Made by a program: the position numbers and the translations under genes. Shown one piece after another: positions 1 through 10,089 of a DNA stretch of 15,902 nucleotides (its first letter is position 1; each line of letters begins with the position of its first letter). A model generated the notes under the pieces. That model was given only the letters and a program-made list of their open reading frames with translations, did no database searches and was not told the origin of the DNA. This DNA is from Fragilaria radians (lineage: Eukaryota > Bacillariophyta > Fragilariophyceae > Fragilariales > Fragilariaceae): NCBI GenBank assembly GCA_900642245.1, contig CAAAJI010000425.1, forward strand, positions 1-15,902. Direction: 5' to 3'.

Positions 1-1
1 T

Positions 2-154
2 TGTGAAGGACTGGTTGATGGATTGAGTCAAAAGTTCAATTACAACGGAATTTTCAACAGGAATATTTTCCAGGTATTGAGAGAATTGATTACGATGCAT
101 TCATGTAAGAATAACTTCGATCGAGCTAGCAGTCTAAATCATTTAATCAAATGA
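2..154 (+). CDS. possible 3' end of a gene cut by the left window edge
   Basis: A frame open from the window edge runs about 50 codons to TGA at 152-154. The inferred peptide has a mixed, protein-like composition (it ends with residues ASSLNHLIK) and no low-complexity run. I do not recognise a family. A frame of this length is not rare by chance in AT-rich DNA when six frames are considered, so this is only a candidate terminal exon. A CAG/GTATTG sequence near 71-76 could also be a splice donor, which would end the exon earlier. Confidence 0.2.
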   Translation, partial: CEGLVDGLSQKFNYNGIFNRNIFQVLRELITMHSCKNNFDRASSLNHLIK

Positions 155-665
155 ATAGAAAAGCATAAAAATTCCTATTCACAGAGATATCTTTGACCAT
201 AAAGAAATGAGTGACGAATAAGTCTAGTTAATTTCCAAACAACGAAGCAGCGGAAATATAATTACTTTTGCTTAGGAGGTCGCAATGGAATAGAATTATA
301 GTCACGCTAGTATGTTGGGGATAACAGAGCAAAAACATGATGCATATCGTCATTGCTACAAATTAGCCCACGGAACTAATCATCACCCAATCAAACCCAT
401 GAGAGGAGTAGTACCGAAAGAATATTGATGGCGAAATATTGAATTGGGACATTTCTTATTTGTCAACAAATATCCATTGATTATTGTTCAGAAAGAGTAT
501 ACAAAAGACAGCAAAAACAACACTTAGCCGAAGAACATACTTTGCATCCTTGACAATACATATGTGCAAAATCAAACCATTTGAGTGTTCCTTTTCATAT
601 CACATGCAATAGTTGAGAAAGTATAGTAACTAAACCTTTAGAAAGGGGAAATGGAAGTTGGATAG

Positions 666-687
666 TTGACATGAATTTACATGTCAA
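666..687. repeat. perfect 8-bp inverted repeat (small hairpin)
   Basis: TTGACATG at 666-673 is mirrored by CATGTCAA at 680-687 around a six-base AT-rich loop. Nothing around it suggests a function. A repeat of this size is expected by chance in a window of this length. Confidence 0.4.
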
Positions 688-1322
688 GGGATTGATTCAA
701 GGATGAGGCGAGCGACGAGTTCGGAAATCTAAAATTCCGGTTATTGTCGAAGCGCTCAAAGCAACTTTGACTTAGTTAACGTCACTCAGATTATATCAAG
801 GAGTAATTACACGGCATTTCGCAGCATACATCAACGAATAAGGAGAAGGCATGATGAGTCCTCAATGTATAAGTGCTGACGCCCAAAGGCTCATTTTGCA
901 AAAATTGGATCGAAGAAAAACCAGCTAAAACTAAATGCTGCAACCAAACTTACAGGCTCTAAAGAGGTAAAGATTTGAATTATAATCTTGAAGCTGTAGG
1001 CCTAAAATGAAAATTGTGAAAGGATAAACACAAAACTTATCTTGGTTTCTTGATTCCCAATTATCTACAACATCATTAGAAAAGCGTAGTTAGTGTGTAC
1101 TTGTATTGACACTAAATCAATCCGATATAAATATAAAATCTGAGAACTGTTCTGTTGGCACATGCACTCTCTAATTAGATGAAATGAAACAAGCCATTTC
1201 ATTTGGCAAATACGATTCCTTGGCATCATACTTTCTCACTCTGACACTAAAATGCATGATTTTGGGAACTTGCAAAGTATTGTGAGTACTTGCTAACACT
1301 CCGCGAGATGTGCCCTACCCCC

Positions 1323-1334
1323 TGTCACGTGACA
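1323..1334. promoter_or_regulatory. 12-base perfect palindrome with CACGTG core
   Basis: TGTCACGTGACA reads the same on both strands and contains CACGTG, the E-box/G-box core bound by bHLH and bZIP factors in eukaryotes. It lies in the gene-poor region, more than 1.6 kb from the nearest confident gene end, so its target, if any, is unknown. Confidence 0.3.
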
Positions 1335-1943
1335 AAAATGGTGTCAATACACTCTTAAAACTTTCATCTCACCATTCATCACTTTGCCCCTTTTGTGATT
1401 TTGCTCCATTTGCTACCGCCGTTGCTCCATTATTGTCCTTGCAGATACGACAATGTTAACCCCAGCACATACTTGTCAATATCACAACCTGCACGGGGTT
1501 GAGTGTAACAATTTCTATGCTGATGTGTTAGCCCCTAATAAAAAATAAAATGCTCTTGGTCTGATAAGTCAGGAGTGTATCCACTATTGATTTTGCCCTG
1601 CATTAATAAGTATAAGAGCATAAAAGGCGACTCGTAGAAAATTGGAACTTCCGTCATTGACGCGCATAGTTTTATTGTGAATGGAAAACAAAGTATTTTT
1701 TAAAATTTGCAAAACACAAAAGAAGTACAACGTTGATGATCTAGGGTGTAAAAGTGTACAGCAACTGGAAAGTTAACTAGAGGTAAGAAGCCTATTTGAA
1801 CGATTTAAACACACAACATAAGAGAGACTAAAGCGATCCCATGAGCAAACATTGAAATAATGTAGTTGCCTTTGAAATTATTATTCTATTGGGGTGAAAA
1901 GCCCGTGGTTAGGGCATAAAACGATGAAAATGAGTCATAAAGG

Positions 1944-2159
1944 ATGGCAGCGATTGATATTTATCTCATGACAAATATGTTTTCAGGTTACAACAGATTG
2001 GACAAAATGATAGAACTCATTTGTAGAGGAAATCGATGTATTAATATTCAAGCCATGATTTACAAAGCAAAAAGAGAATACCTTTCAACACAACTGAATC
2101 AACAATTAAAATTGGTAGTTTTGAATTTTGCTCATGCTTTACATGTCCAAATAATCTGA
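1944..2159 (+). CDS. weak small ORF, 71 residues
   Basis: This frame starts at a true ATG and ends at TGA. The inferred peptide has no signal peptide, membrane segment or recognisable motif. It is the longest ATG-initiated frame in the first 3 kb, but about 70 codons is close to what chance gives in AT-rich DNA. I see no clear promoter or splice support. It is listed so that a reader can test it and is more likely noise than a gene. Confidence 0.12.
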   Translation: MAAIDIYLMTNMFSGYNRLDKMIELICRGNRCINIQAMIYKAKREYLSTQLNQQLKLVVLNFAHALHVQII

Positions 2160-3022
2160 ACATTTTGCTCGACATCATGTAAGCTGTCTCAATAGCACAA
2201 TTGATTCATGGATATAACTTGATGAAAGTTTGAGACAAAAGTCAAAGAACTCAGAATTAACTCCAGTCCTATTTTTAAACCGAGATCCCGGACAGTGTGA
2301 AGACCACTAATTTTAAAAGCCTGTACGACTTCATACGCTTTAGGCTACTCCCTGAAATAGTGTCAATTTCAAACCAGCTCACTGGCTTGAGAAAGTCTTA
2401 TAAAAGAATCACACGGAAGGCCCCCAGCACATTTAATTGACAGCAAAGAGACAACTTTTTATATAGAAAACTGTGTGCGATGGATGAAGACGTAGGGATT
2501 GAGCCAAATTTGACATCCTGAGACAGAGATTGAGCAATGATAAATTCTAATAAGATTTCAAGACTAGGTATTGGAAATACTGTAAGGTGGCTATCAAAAT
2601 TTAATAAGTTGACAAAAATTGAAGCCCAGAAAAAAACAGTTGGAGTTGGACGTCCCTGAAAGTTTCAGATACTATAAGAAATGCAATTAAGTAGAGCTCA
2701 ATACTCCTGATCATAACGTCTATTGGATGTAATGCCAATTGTTTAAATTTGGCAGCCTGGAAAATGATCCGTATGGAAGGTATAGAAAAGGAACTCCAGA
2801 TTTTTGGAACTTGATCAATGTGACATAAGAAGGAAGTAAAGTGTTTATGTGATGCCGTCTATAGATGTTATTTTTATGCTACAATCTTTCCTTTTTAATT
2901 TAAGAAAATGATGAAACTTTCTTATCAGTATTTGGTGTGGGGGAATTTCACTTTTCATGACCTTGCTACAAGATAAACTTGTTTGTTAACTCATCAGCGG
3001 AGAAAGCAAGGGAATTACTACA

Positions 3023-4981
3023 TTATTGTCGTCTTAAATCATCTTGCTTTGAGCTTTGTCGCTTGACATCTTGTTTAGCAGCTTGAAGTTGATCCACAAT
3101 AGATATCATATCAGGTCGATCTTCTGGATGATAAGACCAACATTCTTCCATAATTTCAATAAGAAAAACTTCGGCCAAAGACTGATTCTCATATCGTGAG
3201 TCCACAAAAGGTGTCTTCCCATTACGGATCATTTCTTGGACCTCTTCGACGCGATCTTCCGAATAATTGTAGAAAGGCCAAAGACCTGTCAATAGGACGT
3301 AGATATTATTCCCAAAACTATACACATCTATCTTTTCATCTAAAGGTTTGTCGAAATATTCCTCTGGTGCTCGAAAGTTACCATTTCCCCGACCATTTCG
3401 ATACTTACAGTAATTTTCAGCTTGATCATCCCATAGCATGATTTCCGCTCGATTAAAATCATTTAACTTTAAATGACCATTTTTATCGAACAGAAACTGC
3501 GATAACTGAACGTCATCGTGAACAATTTTTCCCTCGGGATACTCATGTAATATGGCAATCAATTCTGCCATCTCAAGTGCCAAATCTAGTTTGGAATAGG
3601 ATGTTAATTCATTTTGTGGCTTCAGCTCCTCCTCGTCGTGTAGATCTTCCTGTTGAATGTATCCACTTCCTAATATTGCCGTATCTTCAAGGTTTCCATA
3701 ATCGAGGAGCTCGGAGAGTACAGCTAATCCACAGTGGCCGTAAATGTTAACGATTCCGTCGTATCGCGTGAGACGCTCACTAACGAGTGCATCCATACGA
3801 GTAAACTCATACAAATCCTTCCAGGGACGGGATGTGAGATATTCGATTTGAAACGCCTGGAATTGTTAGCAGCATCAAGTGTCACGAATACTTACGTAGG
3901 TATAGGGTGGGTTCCATAACGCTTGCCGCCATATCAAAGTTTCTGAAAATGTCAAATATTGATGAGTATGAGACAATGCCATTCGGTAGGAACCAGCCCC
4001 ATAAAATGTTGGGAGATTCACAGCAATGTTCATCTCATGGAAAGTGTTGCAGTTTGGAAAATGATACGTATGCCAAGGCATACGTCGACATGTCCCATTG
4101 CCAATTATCTCGGATTTGTTATCGTAGGTCTTGTAGACATCTCTCGCAAAATCATCATCGATGGAATAATATGATACCACATCATCATCTCTCGTGGAAT
4201 AATCTCTGACGTTTCCCTGATCTTCTGTGGCATTATAATAAATGACTCTATGATCACTCGGATCTACTAACCTCAACATGATGAGGCCATTATAATCGGG
4301 TATTGATCCCTCCTTTATGTGGGGTTCTTCAAGTTGATGGGGAAAGTTAAATTTTGAGGTAGGGTTCGTGACGACAGCCGGAATCTGTAATTCCAAACAG
4401 CCCAGACTGCAATTGTCATAGTCTTCATCATTGTTTACAGAGAAATTTATTTTTAAAACCCGCAATGGAGTATCATCTATCCGTATTTGTATTGGAAAGT
4501 TTCGGCTCCATACACTTCGAGAAGGTAGAATGTTTCGGGGTTGGTGGATAAATTGATATAAATGTAGGATAATGAATGCTATCATCCAAAGAACAAATAA
4601 AGTTGGAAGAATTTTCCAATATTTCATTGAGCGTAAGTCCTTGCTATATGGCCGGCAACGTATCCACGTAATACTAGTGTTGAGAGGTGCGTATCTCCAA
4701 GTTTGAATTTTTTGAAGTTTCAACCACATTTTTCGAATCCATATTCTTCCCGACTTGTACCTTCGATGTTTGAATACAACATCATCTGCATCACCTGCAT
4801 CGTCGTCTTCCTTGTCTTCACTGTCATGATCGTCATCCAAATTTGTCACAACAAAAAAGGGAAGTCCACGTTTGCGATTGTTCACCAATTTTCCTCCCCT
4901 TGGTTTCTTTTTGGGTTCTTTGGAATCTCCAGTATTGATTCCCGCATCATGTATACGATGCGAGGGGATTCGTGCTCTCAT
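3023..4981 (-). CDS. membrane-anchored kinase-like protein with degenerate catalytic motifs (two exons)
   Basis: Exon 1 is 4981-3896 and exon 2 is 3817-3023, giving 626 residues. ATG 4981 is preceded in frame by TAA at 4991-4993. Residues 1-120 are charged, with a basic start, an acidic patch at about 48-67 and further basic clusters. Residues 123-144 are one hydrophobic membrane segment. A 150-residue stalk with four Cys and five N-glycosylation sequons (N179, N190, N250, N288, N295) follows, then a kinase-like domain from about 326. Its landmarks are a reduced Gly loop (GAG, 328-330), HDD for HRD at 462-464 with the catalytic Asp kept, Gln in place of the Lys (466) and Asn (469) of the catalytic loop, DFN for DFG (482-484), APE (512-514) and DVYSFG. 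The VAIK Lys appears replaced, probably by Arg352. Basic residues before the segment predict N-in topology, placing the kinase domain in the lumen or outside. Similar proteins are, from memory, common in diatoms. Activity and substrate are unknown. Confidence 0.82.
3818..3895 (-). other. intron of the kinase-like gene (78 nt, alternative 39-nt form)
   Basis: On the minus strand the donor is GTAAGT (3895-3890) and a GCTAAC branch-like site follows. Two acceptors keep phase 0. The first AG ends at 3857 (intron 39 nt, protein 639 residues) and the second ends at 3818 (78 nt, 626 residues). I prefer 78 nt because it matches the other introns here (64, 70 and 76 nt) and because the 13 residues gained otherwise fall as an insertion between two parts of the kinase N-lobe. 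Retaining the intron meets an in-frame TGA after six codons. Confidence 0.7.
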
Positions 4982-5328
4982 GTTTGTGCATTAAACACTC
5001 AAGTTTAGAGGAAGAGATTTCTCGAAACAGTGTAGAAATACACCATTTGCATTTAAGTTGTGAAGAAGTTGCTTAGCGAACTCGATTTCACATAGGACTA
5101 AGGGTTATCCAGTATTGCATAAAACATAACACACTACAAATATGCTGGGATTATTTTTCACTTGGGTGTTGCGTAAAATACAATATCTGATCAAATGAGG
5201 AGAATAGAGATCCAAGAAATTTTTCCTCTATGTGAGTAAAAAACGAAAAATTCCCTTCAACTTTTACCAATTGTTATCCCCCGGTTATGAATGCATTTCA
5301 CTTACATCTATTCATACATCCCAAAGTC

Positions 5329-5373
5329 ATTGCTGTTAACCGCAGTTTGAACTTGATCAATCATAACAGCAAT
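5329..5373. repeat. perfect 10-bp inverted repeat with 25-base loop
   Basis: ATTGCTGTTA (5329-5338) is mirrored by TAACAGCAAT (5364-5373). The loop contains a second perfect palindrome, TTGATCAA (5353-5360). The structure sits about 350 bases upstream of the kinase-like start codon. About one perfect 10-bp inverted repeat with such spacing is expected by chance in a window of this length and composition. Confidence 0.4.
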
Positions 5374-5617
5374 ATAATCTCCAGGATTAAGTTTAGGGGA
5401 AATTAACTAATGTCTGGTTTCCTCCATGCTGTTTGTAGACTTTTTTTCGCAAGGTTGAATTCTACAGAACGAAAAACACTTGTCTCTCTTGAATCACCAC
5501 TCTGTTGGCAGACTTTTGAAAGAATCCAATGGAAGAAGTCCTAACTATGTGATACAAATTTGTAAATATAAGCTGATTCTGTTAAGCCTTTTATCAGTTT
5601 ACCGTAAAATGTAATTT

Positions 5618-5634
5618 TTTCGCTTCAAGCGAAA
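5618..5634 (-). repeat. small hairpin downstream of the importin stop codon
   Basis: TTTCGC and GCGAAA flank a five-base loop, 59 bases past the importin stop on the minus strand, with an A-rich run following on that strand. It could be a 3' UTR stem-loop. There is no direct evidence that it ends or processes transcripts. Confidence 0.25.
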
Positions 5635-5693
5635 TCATTTAAATTATCATCCACAAATTATTGGTCCTAAACATAGTTTGCCTACCTGTATGG

Positions 5694-8600
5694 TTATGAT
5701 GATCCGTGGGATGGATCCTGAACTCCACGGACAGCGCTTGCCGCTGCAAAAATTCTATGGACAGCTTCGACAGAACCGGGTGGCATAGCTGCCTGAATTT
5801 GCTGATAAAAGTCTGGTGCTGATGCAAAGGCTGCACTCAACGTATCACTTAAATACAGCAATTCGTCCACAGAATCCAATGGACTAGAAAAGTCCTCCTC
5901 AGCATCTTCACCATCATTATCATAGTCACCCAAGAGGAATTTGGCCATATCGTCGTCCCATGTAGAAGATCCATTCAAAGCTTTCTTGTATGCGTCGTCC
6001 ATATCGTTTTTCACATCCTCATCTTCTGCAAAACCGCCATCTCCATCGTCTTCGTCTTGCACCTCCAAGGTTGCATCTGGAGCGTCGTCGTCGTCATCCG
6101 CAGTAATTTCTTTGGGGGCTTCTGCATCTTCTTTCAATTGAATAGTCATGTGCACCAACTGTGCAATCAAGGATGGAATGGATGCGTTAATGGATACAGG
6201 CAAATTACCTGGTGGTATCTTCAACAGAGAGGAAAGTCCGATGATGGTCAACTTTCGGGGCAAAAATTTTCCTTTCATGCTGGTTTCCGCATCTAGAATC
6301 CACTTTGCAAAAACTTGTTGTGTTACACCACGTTTTTCGAGCTCGGTCAGCTCTAAGATTGGATTGTAATAGAGAGCAGATCCTATAACTTGATAGATTG
6401 AAATTCTAGTCAAAGCATTTTCTGCAATTGCCTGCTGACCAAGTTTTCCAAGTACGATTTCATTGATCATGGGAAAATAGGCGTCCACGAGACCATGACA
6501 GCTATGCAAAATACTTAAGAACAAACTGAGAGCTTGGCGACATTCACTCTCGGATGATCTGTCATTAGTTACCGTCTTCGCTACAATAGAAAAGACTAAA
6601 TCAACATAGCTAACGGTACCTTCAGGTACTACTGCAGTTCCTTGAAGAAATGTCTTTGGATCCTTTGTGATAAAGGATTGCATTGGAGGTACCATTAGGT
6701 TCAAATAATCGTAGGCCCACTGATCAAAGGCGACATAGATGAGAGGAAAGGCTTGCCACAAACCTGGAGCAATCTCATCTGGAAAGTAAGTCAGGAATGT
6801 CAAAATGTCAAGAGCACACTCGAGATATTCAATGTAGTCTCCATCATTTCCCAGGATTTTGAGTGTTAGAGGAATTAACTGAGGTTCCAGAACCTTGTAG
6901 AGTTGCGGCTTCTCGCAAAGGCCTTTCAAAACAGTTGCAATACATTCCAAACACTGTGCTGCTGCCATAGCAGCGTCGTCATCATCTTCATCCTCTCCTG
7001 CATTGCAATACTGATCAAAGGCAGAGGAGAGCTGAGTAACTAGAGCCAACGCGTGCGGCTCTATGTGATCTCCGAATTTGTCGATAATGACTTGCAGAGC
7101 AGCCACGACTTCATCATTTCCTATTTCATTCATGATTCTAAAATACTCAGTGAGAACGAGAGGCAATACTGGAAGGAGAGTCTCCTCTGCACCGTCAGAT
7201 TCGATCAGGAAACGAAGCGCCTTGGAAGCTTCGATTTGAACTGGTAGAGCTGGATCTGAAAGACGCTGTAGCACCATTTGAATCAGTGTCCTCAAATTCG
7301 TTCCGTCATCACTCCACTGAATGTTAGAGAACTGCTGTACCATCCAGCAAGCTCGGTAGCGCAAGAACCCTACTGATGAATTAAAATCTGGAAATACACT
7401 TGAAATTAGTAGACCTTCGAGTTCTCCAGAATATTTCTTTTTTGACAATAAATACTTGGACAAGGATCCAAACGTGAGAAGCGCACCATCCTTTTCAATA
7501 TGATTCTTCTCAGCATCTGGAGTTGCATTGTATCGCTGCAAGATTTCTGTCATGAACCGCAAAAGAGGTTGCGTCACATCTTGTCCACGATGTTGCACGA
7601 GATCAGTGACAACGTTAATGGCCGCCATTCGAGGATCGTAAAAGTCTGCCAATGGTGAAGTTTGACGATGTACAAACTCGTGCGGTTCATTCTCGAAACA
7701 GTCAATATCACTTTGCGTAAGGCACATGGTCGGGAAACAGACTTTGTATAGCAAAAAGTCTAAATGAGGCTTGAGCAACTTGTACGTTGGAGCAAGGTCA
7801 ATGGCCAAGTCGACATACGTCAAACACAAATACACAAGGCGATCTGTACAAAAATTTCCGCTTGGTCGTAAATTCAAGGTCTCGCACACAGGCTGTAGCA
7901 TTTGTGTCGCAACATTTTGTGAGAAATGACGAGCAAATTCCTGAACTTCTTCCTCCGCGTACATGGGAATACCGTAACGACTAAACAAGCGCGACATAAT
8001 CTGAACAGACCATTTCTTAACTTTCCACCAAGGCCATGCATTACGCTCTTCGATAGATGTTGGTTGACCACGAGGCTCAAGTCCAGTACTTGCTTCTGGA
8101 AGTGGTTTTTTCAACGCGAAACATAGAATATCAAACCATGGTTGCAAGGCCTCAGGATGAGAAAGAGCAGGAGAAGGGTTATTTCCTTCACCTCCAGGAA
8201 GATAGAACTGAGTTGATGACCAAAATATTTTAAAAATTTGCTTCAACATCATGGCAGCCTCCAAAGAGTTTTCATTTGGATCAGATAATCGTTGCGCAAG
8301 GGCCAGAAGCATGGGGAAGGATTGTTGAACGATAGCATTCAGAGGAGCTCTCTGATCTTTACTCTTATACTCATAACGTTTGCAAACCTTACGCAATGCC
8401 AGGAGAGCATTGTGCACTGCTAGAGCCTGATTCGGGTCGTCCGATTGGCGAATGGTATCCAACAATTTTGGAACCAAGGTCGGCCACGACTCAGGAAAAT
8501 CATGAACAGCGATAGAATGTAAGGTCTCTGCTAACAAATCTCGAACACTCTTTTCACGTTCAGATAACAATGCATCTACTAGATGATTGCGGACCAAATC

Positions 8601-8964
8601 CTTATCTCCTGGAAGTAAGGCTTGCGACCTCGCAGAACCATCTGGATTGTCATTCACGCCAACAAGAAGAGGACGACGCTCAATCCAACATTCACGACAA
8701 ATATTCTTGAGCTGAATTGCAGCCGCCTGACGAACTTCGAACAAGACCTAAGGATGACGGTTGAATCATGGTAAGCCATAGCAAAGCGGGCTCGACTACG
8801 TTGGAACTCATTCGTACCTGTTTCTCTGCTGCCACTTGCAGCAACATTACCGTAGAACCAGGTATATTCTTCAAGTTACGGATCGTCGCCTCGGCTGGAT
8901 CTCGAAGACTTGCATCGGGAGAGAAGGATTGTTGCAGCGTTAGATGAAGAGCTTCGACGTTCAT
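5694..8964 (-). CDS. IPO7: importin-7/8-type nuclear import receptor (two exons)
   Basis: Exon 1 is 8964-8818 (49 codons from ATG) and exon 2 is 8747-5694, giving 1066 residues, close to the roughly 1040 of human importin-7. The N-terminal importin-beta domain includes the family signature VRQAAAIQLKN right after the splice junction. Further marks shared with importin-7/8, yeast Nmd5/Sxm1 and plant SAD2 are WPWWKVKKW at about 287-295 followed by a RLFSRYG segment, a KDGALLTFGSLSKYLL block, and a strongly acidic stretch at about 930-1000. A DSVDELLYLSDTL block near the end matches the C-terminal tail of the family. Proteins of this type bind RanGTP and carry ribosomal proteins, histones and signalling proteins into the nucleus through HEAT-repeat solenoids. 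It is divergent from the phosphatase gene at 10090 across a 1.1 kb spacer. All landmarks are intact. Confidence 0.95.
8748..8817 (-). other. intron of the importin gene (70 nt)
   Basis: On minus the donor is CAG/GTACGA (intron begins at 8817) and the acceptor is CCTTAG/GTC (intron ends at 8748). The phase is 0. Joining gives residues AAEKQ then VLFEVRQAAAIQLKN, which restores the continuous importin-beta N-terminal helix pair seen in the family. Confidence 0.9.
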
Positions 8965-9873
8965 ATCCTTTACTAAACTATATTATGCAGACAAACACAA
9001 AGAATTTTTTAAAACGTACACTCGACAGACATGTATCCGTAAGACGAGTACTGTGATTGTTCAAGTTGGCATTTGTTTACTAGGTGGCGCTGACTGACAG
9101 ACAACCCTGCTTCCTCTGGGTGGCTGTATGTATTATTTCTACAATGCCTCTCATAATTGTAGTGTCGTTGGATACCGATGTCTAGAATTCCAAACACTCG
9201 AACTACATTCAGTATTCTATTTTTCAATTGATTCCATTCAGTCACGCTGTATCTAAATCTGTAAAGTAAAGGATTAGAAAGAAGATCACGGAAGCATCAA
9301 TTTAGAGTAATCTATTGATACACATCTGTAGGGAATCATATTTTACCAGAAAACCATGCCGTTGTCCCAATCTCAAACAGGCATGCGGACAATGATCAAT
9401 GGTACGAGAATGAAAAGACATTAGACTTGATCTTCCAACATAGAACGCGAGATTGATATAGATATAAACTTTAGCTTTAACCGATTTAACATGGCTATTA
9501 CCCTAAAATAGTGACAGCAGCCTTACATTTTGTGGAATAAGACTAAGAAGTAAATACAATTTCCTCGCATTTAACTGAGTTCTAATGTTTTTACAATAAT
9601 CAGTTTCTCAATAAATAATTGGGCATTGAGTTCTATCGGTGTACCGGTATGTAATATTTTCCAGGAAAAGTGCAAAAGTTGTTTTTGAAGCATTCATTGA
9701 TTGTGCATTTAACAAAGCTCATGTGCATCTAATCCTTACCTAGACCGTAATAATCTGGCAAACGTTGATTGCCCCATTAGGTGAAGTCGACAGTACAGTA
9801 ACTATTTGGATAGTATCATAAATCGACAACAGGTGGGACTGGTGGACAATTCTGTCTGTCGCTTGCTTGCACG

Positions 9874-9879
9874 ACGTCA
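9874..9879 (+). promoter_or_regulatory. ACGTCA (CRE-like half site), distal
   Basis: GACGTCAT context, with 210 bases between the motif and the phosphatase ATG. ACGTCA/TGACGT is the core bound by CREB/ATF-like bZIP proteins. In the diatom Phaeodactylum the same core is described as a CO2/cAMP-responsive element. Binding here is inferred only. Confidence 0.35.
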
Positions 9880-9971
9880 TTCATTCTGTTCTACATGTGC
9901 AAACGATGAACTGAAATTTTAGTAAGGACAAGTTCTCATCGTGGGAAATAAAAATATTCTGCTTTTTCTAC

Positions 9972-9977
9972 ACGTCA
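9972..9977 (+). promoter_or_regulatory. ACGTCA (CRE-like half site), middle
   Basis: This is the second of three copies in the same orientation upstream of the plus-strand phosphatase, with 112 bases between the motif and the ATG. The repetition within 175 bases is the reason to list it. Confidence 0.35.
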
Positions 9978-9997
9978 TTCCGTTAAAAAGTTGGAAC

Positions 9998-10003
9998 CAC
10001 GTG
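9998..10003. promoter_or_regulatory. CACGTG (E-box/G-box core)
   Basis: The palindromic CACGTG lies between the middle and proximal ACGTCA copies, 86 bases before the phosphatase start codon. It is a potential bHLH or bZIP site. A single hexamer is weak evidence alone. Confidence 0.3.
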
Positions 10004-10041
10004 TGTGAAGAAGTCAAAGGCCGATAAAGTGGCATACTTCG

Positions 10042-10047
10042 ACGTCA
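10042..10047 (+). promoter_or_regulatory. ACGTCA (CRE-like half site), proximal
   Basis: GACGTCAT context 42 bases before the phosphatase ATG, which places it near the likely transcription start or in the 5' UTR. It matches the motif found upstream of the paralogous gene on the other strand. Confidence 0.35.
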
Positions 10048-10089
10048 TCCATCAACAAATTACACATTTTTGGGGAATATTTGTTCATC

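Larger units (their letters stand above)
155..3022. other. gene-poor AT-rich intergenic region
   Basis: Apart from the small sites listed separately I see no convincing gene in these 2.9 kb. The longest ATG-initiated frame is 71 codons. Several shorter open runs occur on both strands, for example 312-527 on plus with one in-frame TGA and 616-774 on plus with one in-frame TGA, but none resembles a known family. No terminal repeats, reverse transcriptase or integrase motifs, or tRNA-like folds were found by eye. The right end is the 3' flank of the kinase-like gene, which ends at 3023 on minus. Confidence 0.5.
4982..5693. other. spacer: importin 3' flank and kinase-like gene promoter
   Basis: These 712 bases lie between two genes both read on minus. 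The right part should carry the 3' UTR of the importin gene and the left part the promoter and 5' UTR of the kinase-like gene. No coding frame is supported. An upstream ATG, out of frame, lies 11 bases before the kinase start (4992-4990 on minus) and overlaps the coding start, so it could lower translation slightly. Confidence 0.5.
8965..10089. other. bidirectional spacer between importin and phosphatase genes
   Basis: These 1125 bases separate two divergently read genes and must hold both promoters. No coding frame is supported: the 78-codon minus frame at 9009-9245 starts with GTG and resembles nothing. The phosphatase-proximal 220 bases hold three ACGTCA hexamers and one CACGTG, listed separately. 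A TACCGGTA palindrome is at 9642-9649. The importin-proximal part shows nothing I can name. Confidence 0.6.

Noticed and set aside
851..880. Possible box C/D snoRNA (ATGATGA then CTGA)
   Set aside because: The C-like box is followed by CTGA after only about 20 bases, no second D box lies at the expected distance, and no terminal stem is present.
4703..5008. 101-codon plus frame over the start of the kinase-like gene
   Set aside because: It is antisense to the charged N-terminus of the kinase-like protein. Its hydrophobic look comes from the complement of Asp/Glu/Lys codons.
5329..5373. 10-bp inverted repeat as a MITE end or terminator
   Set aside because: There is no flanking target-site duplication, and one such repeat is expected by chance in a window of this size, so it is kept only as a plain repeat.
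5941..6141. Serine-rich plus frame within the importin gene
   Set aside because: It is the antisense shadow of the importin acidic stretch: runs of GAT/GAC/GAA read as Ser/Phe-type codons on the other strand.
9009..9245. 78-codon minus frame upstream of the importin gene
   Set aside because: It starts with GTG rather than ATG, has no family resemblance, and would lie in the divergent promoter region. No splice site joins it cleanly to the importin gene, which already has a good ATG.
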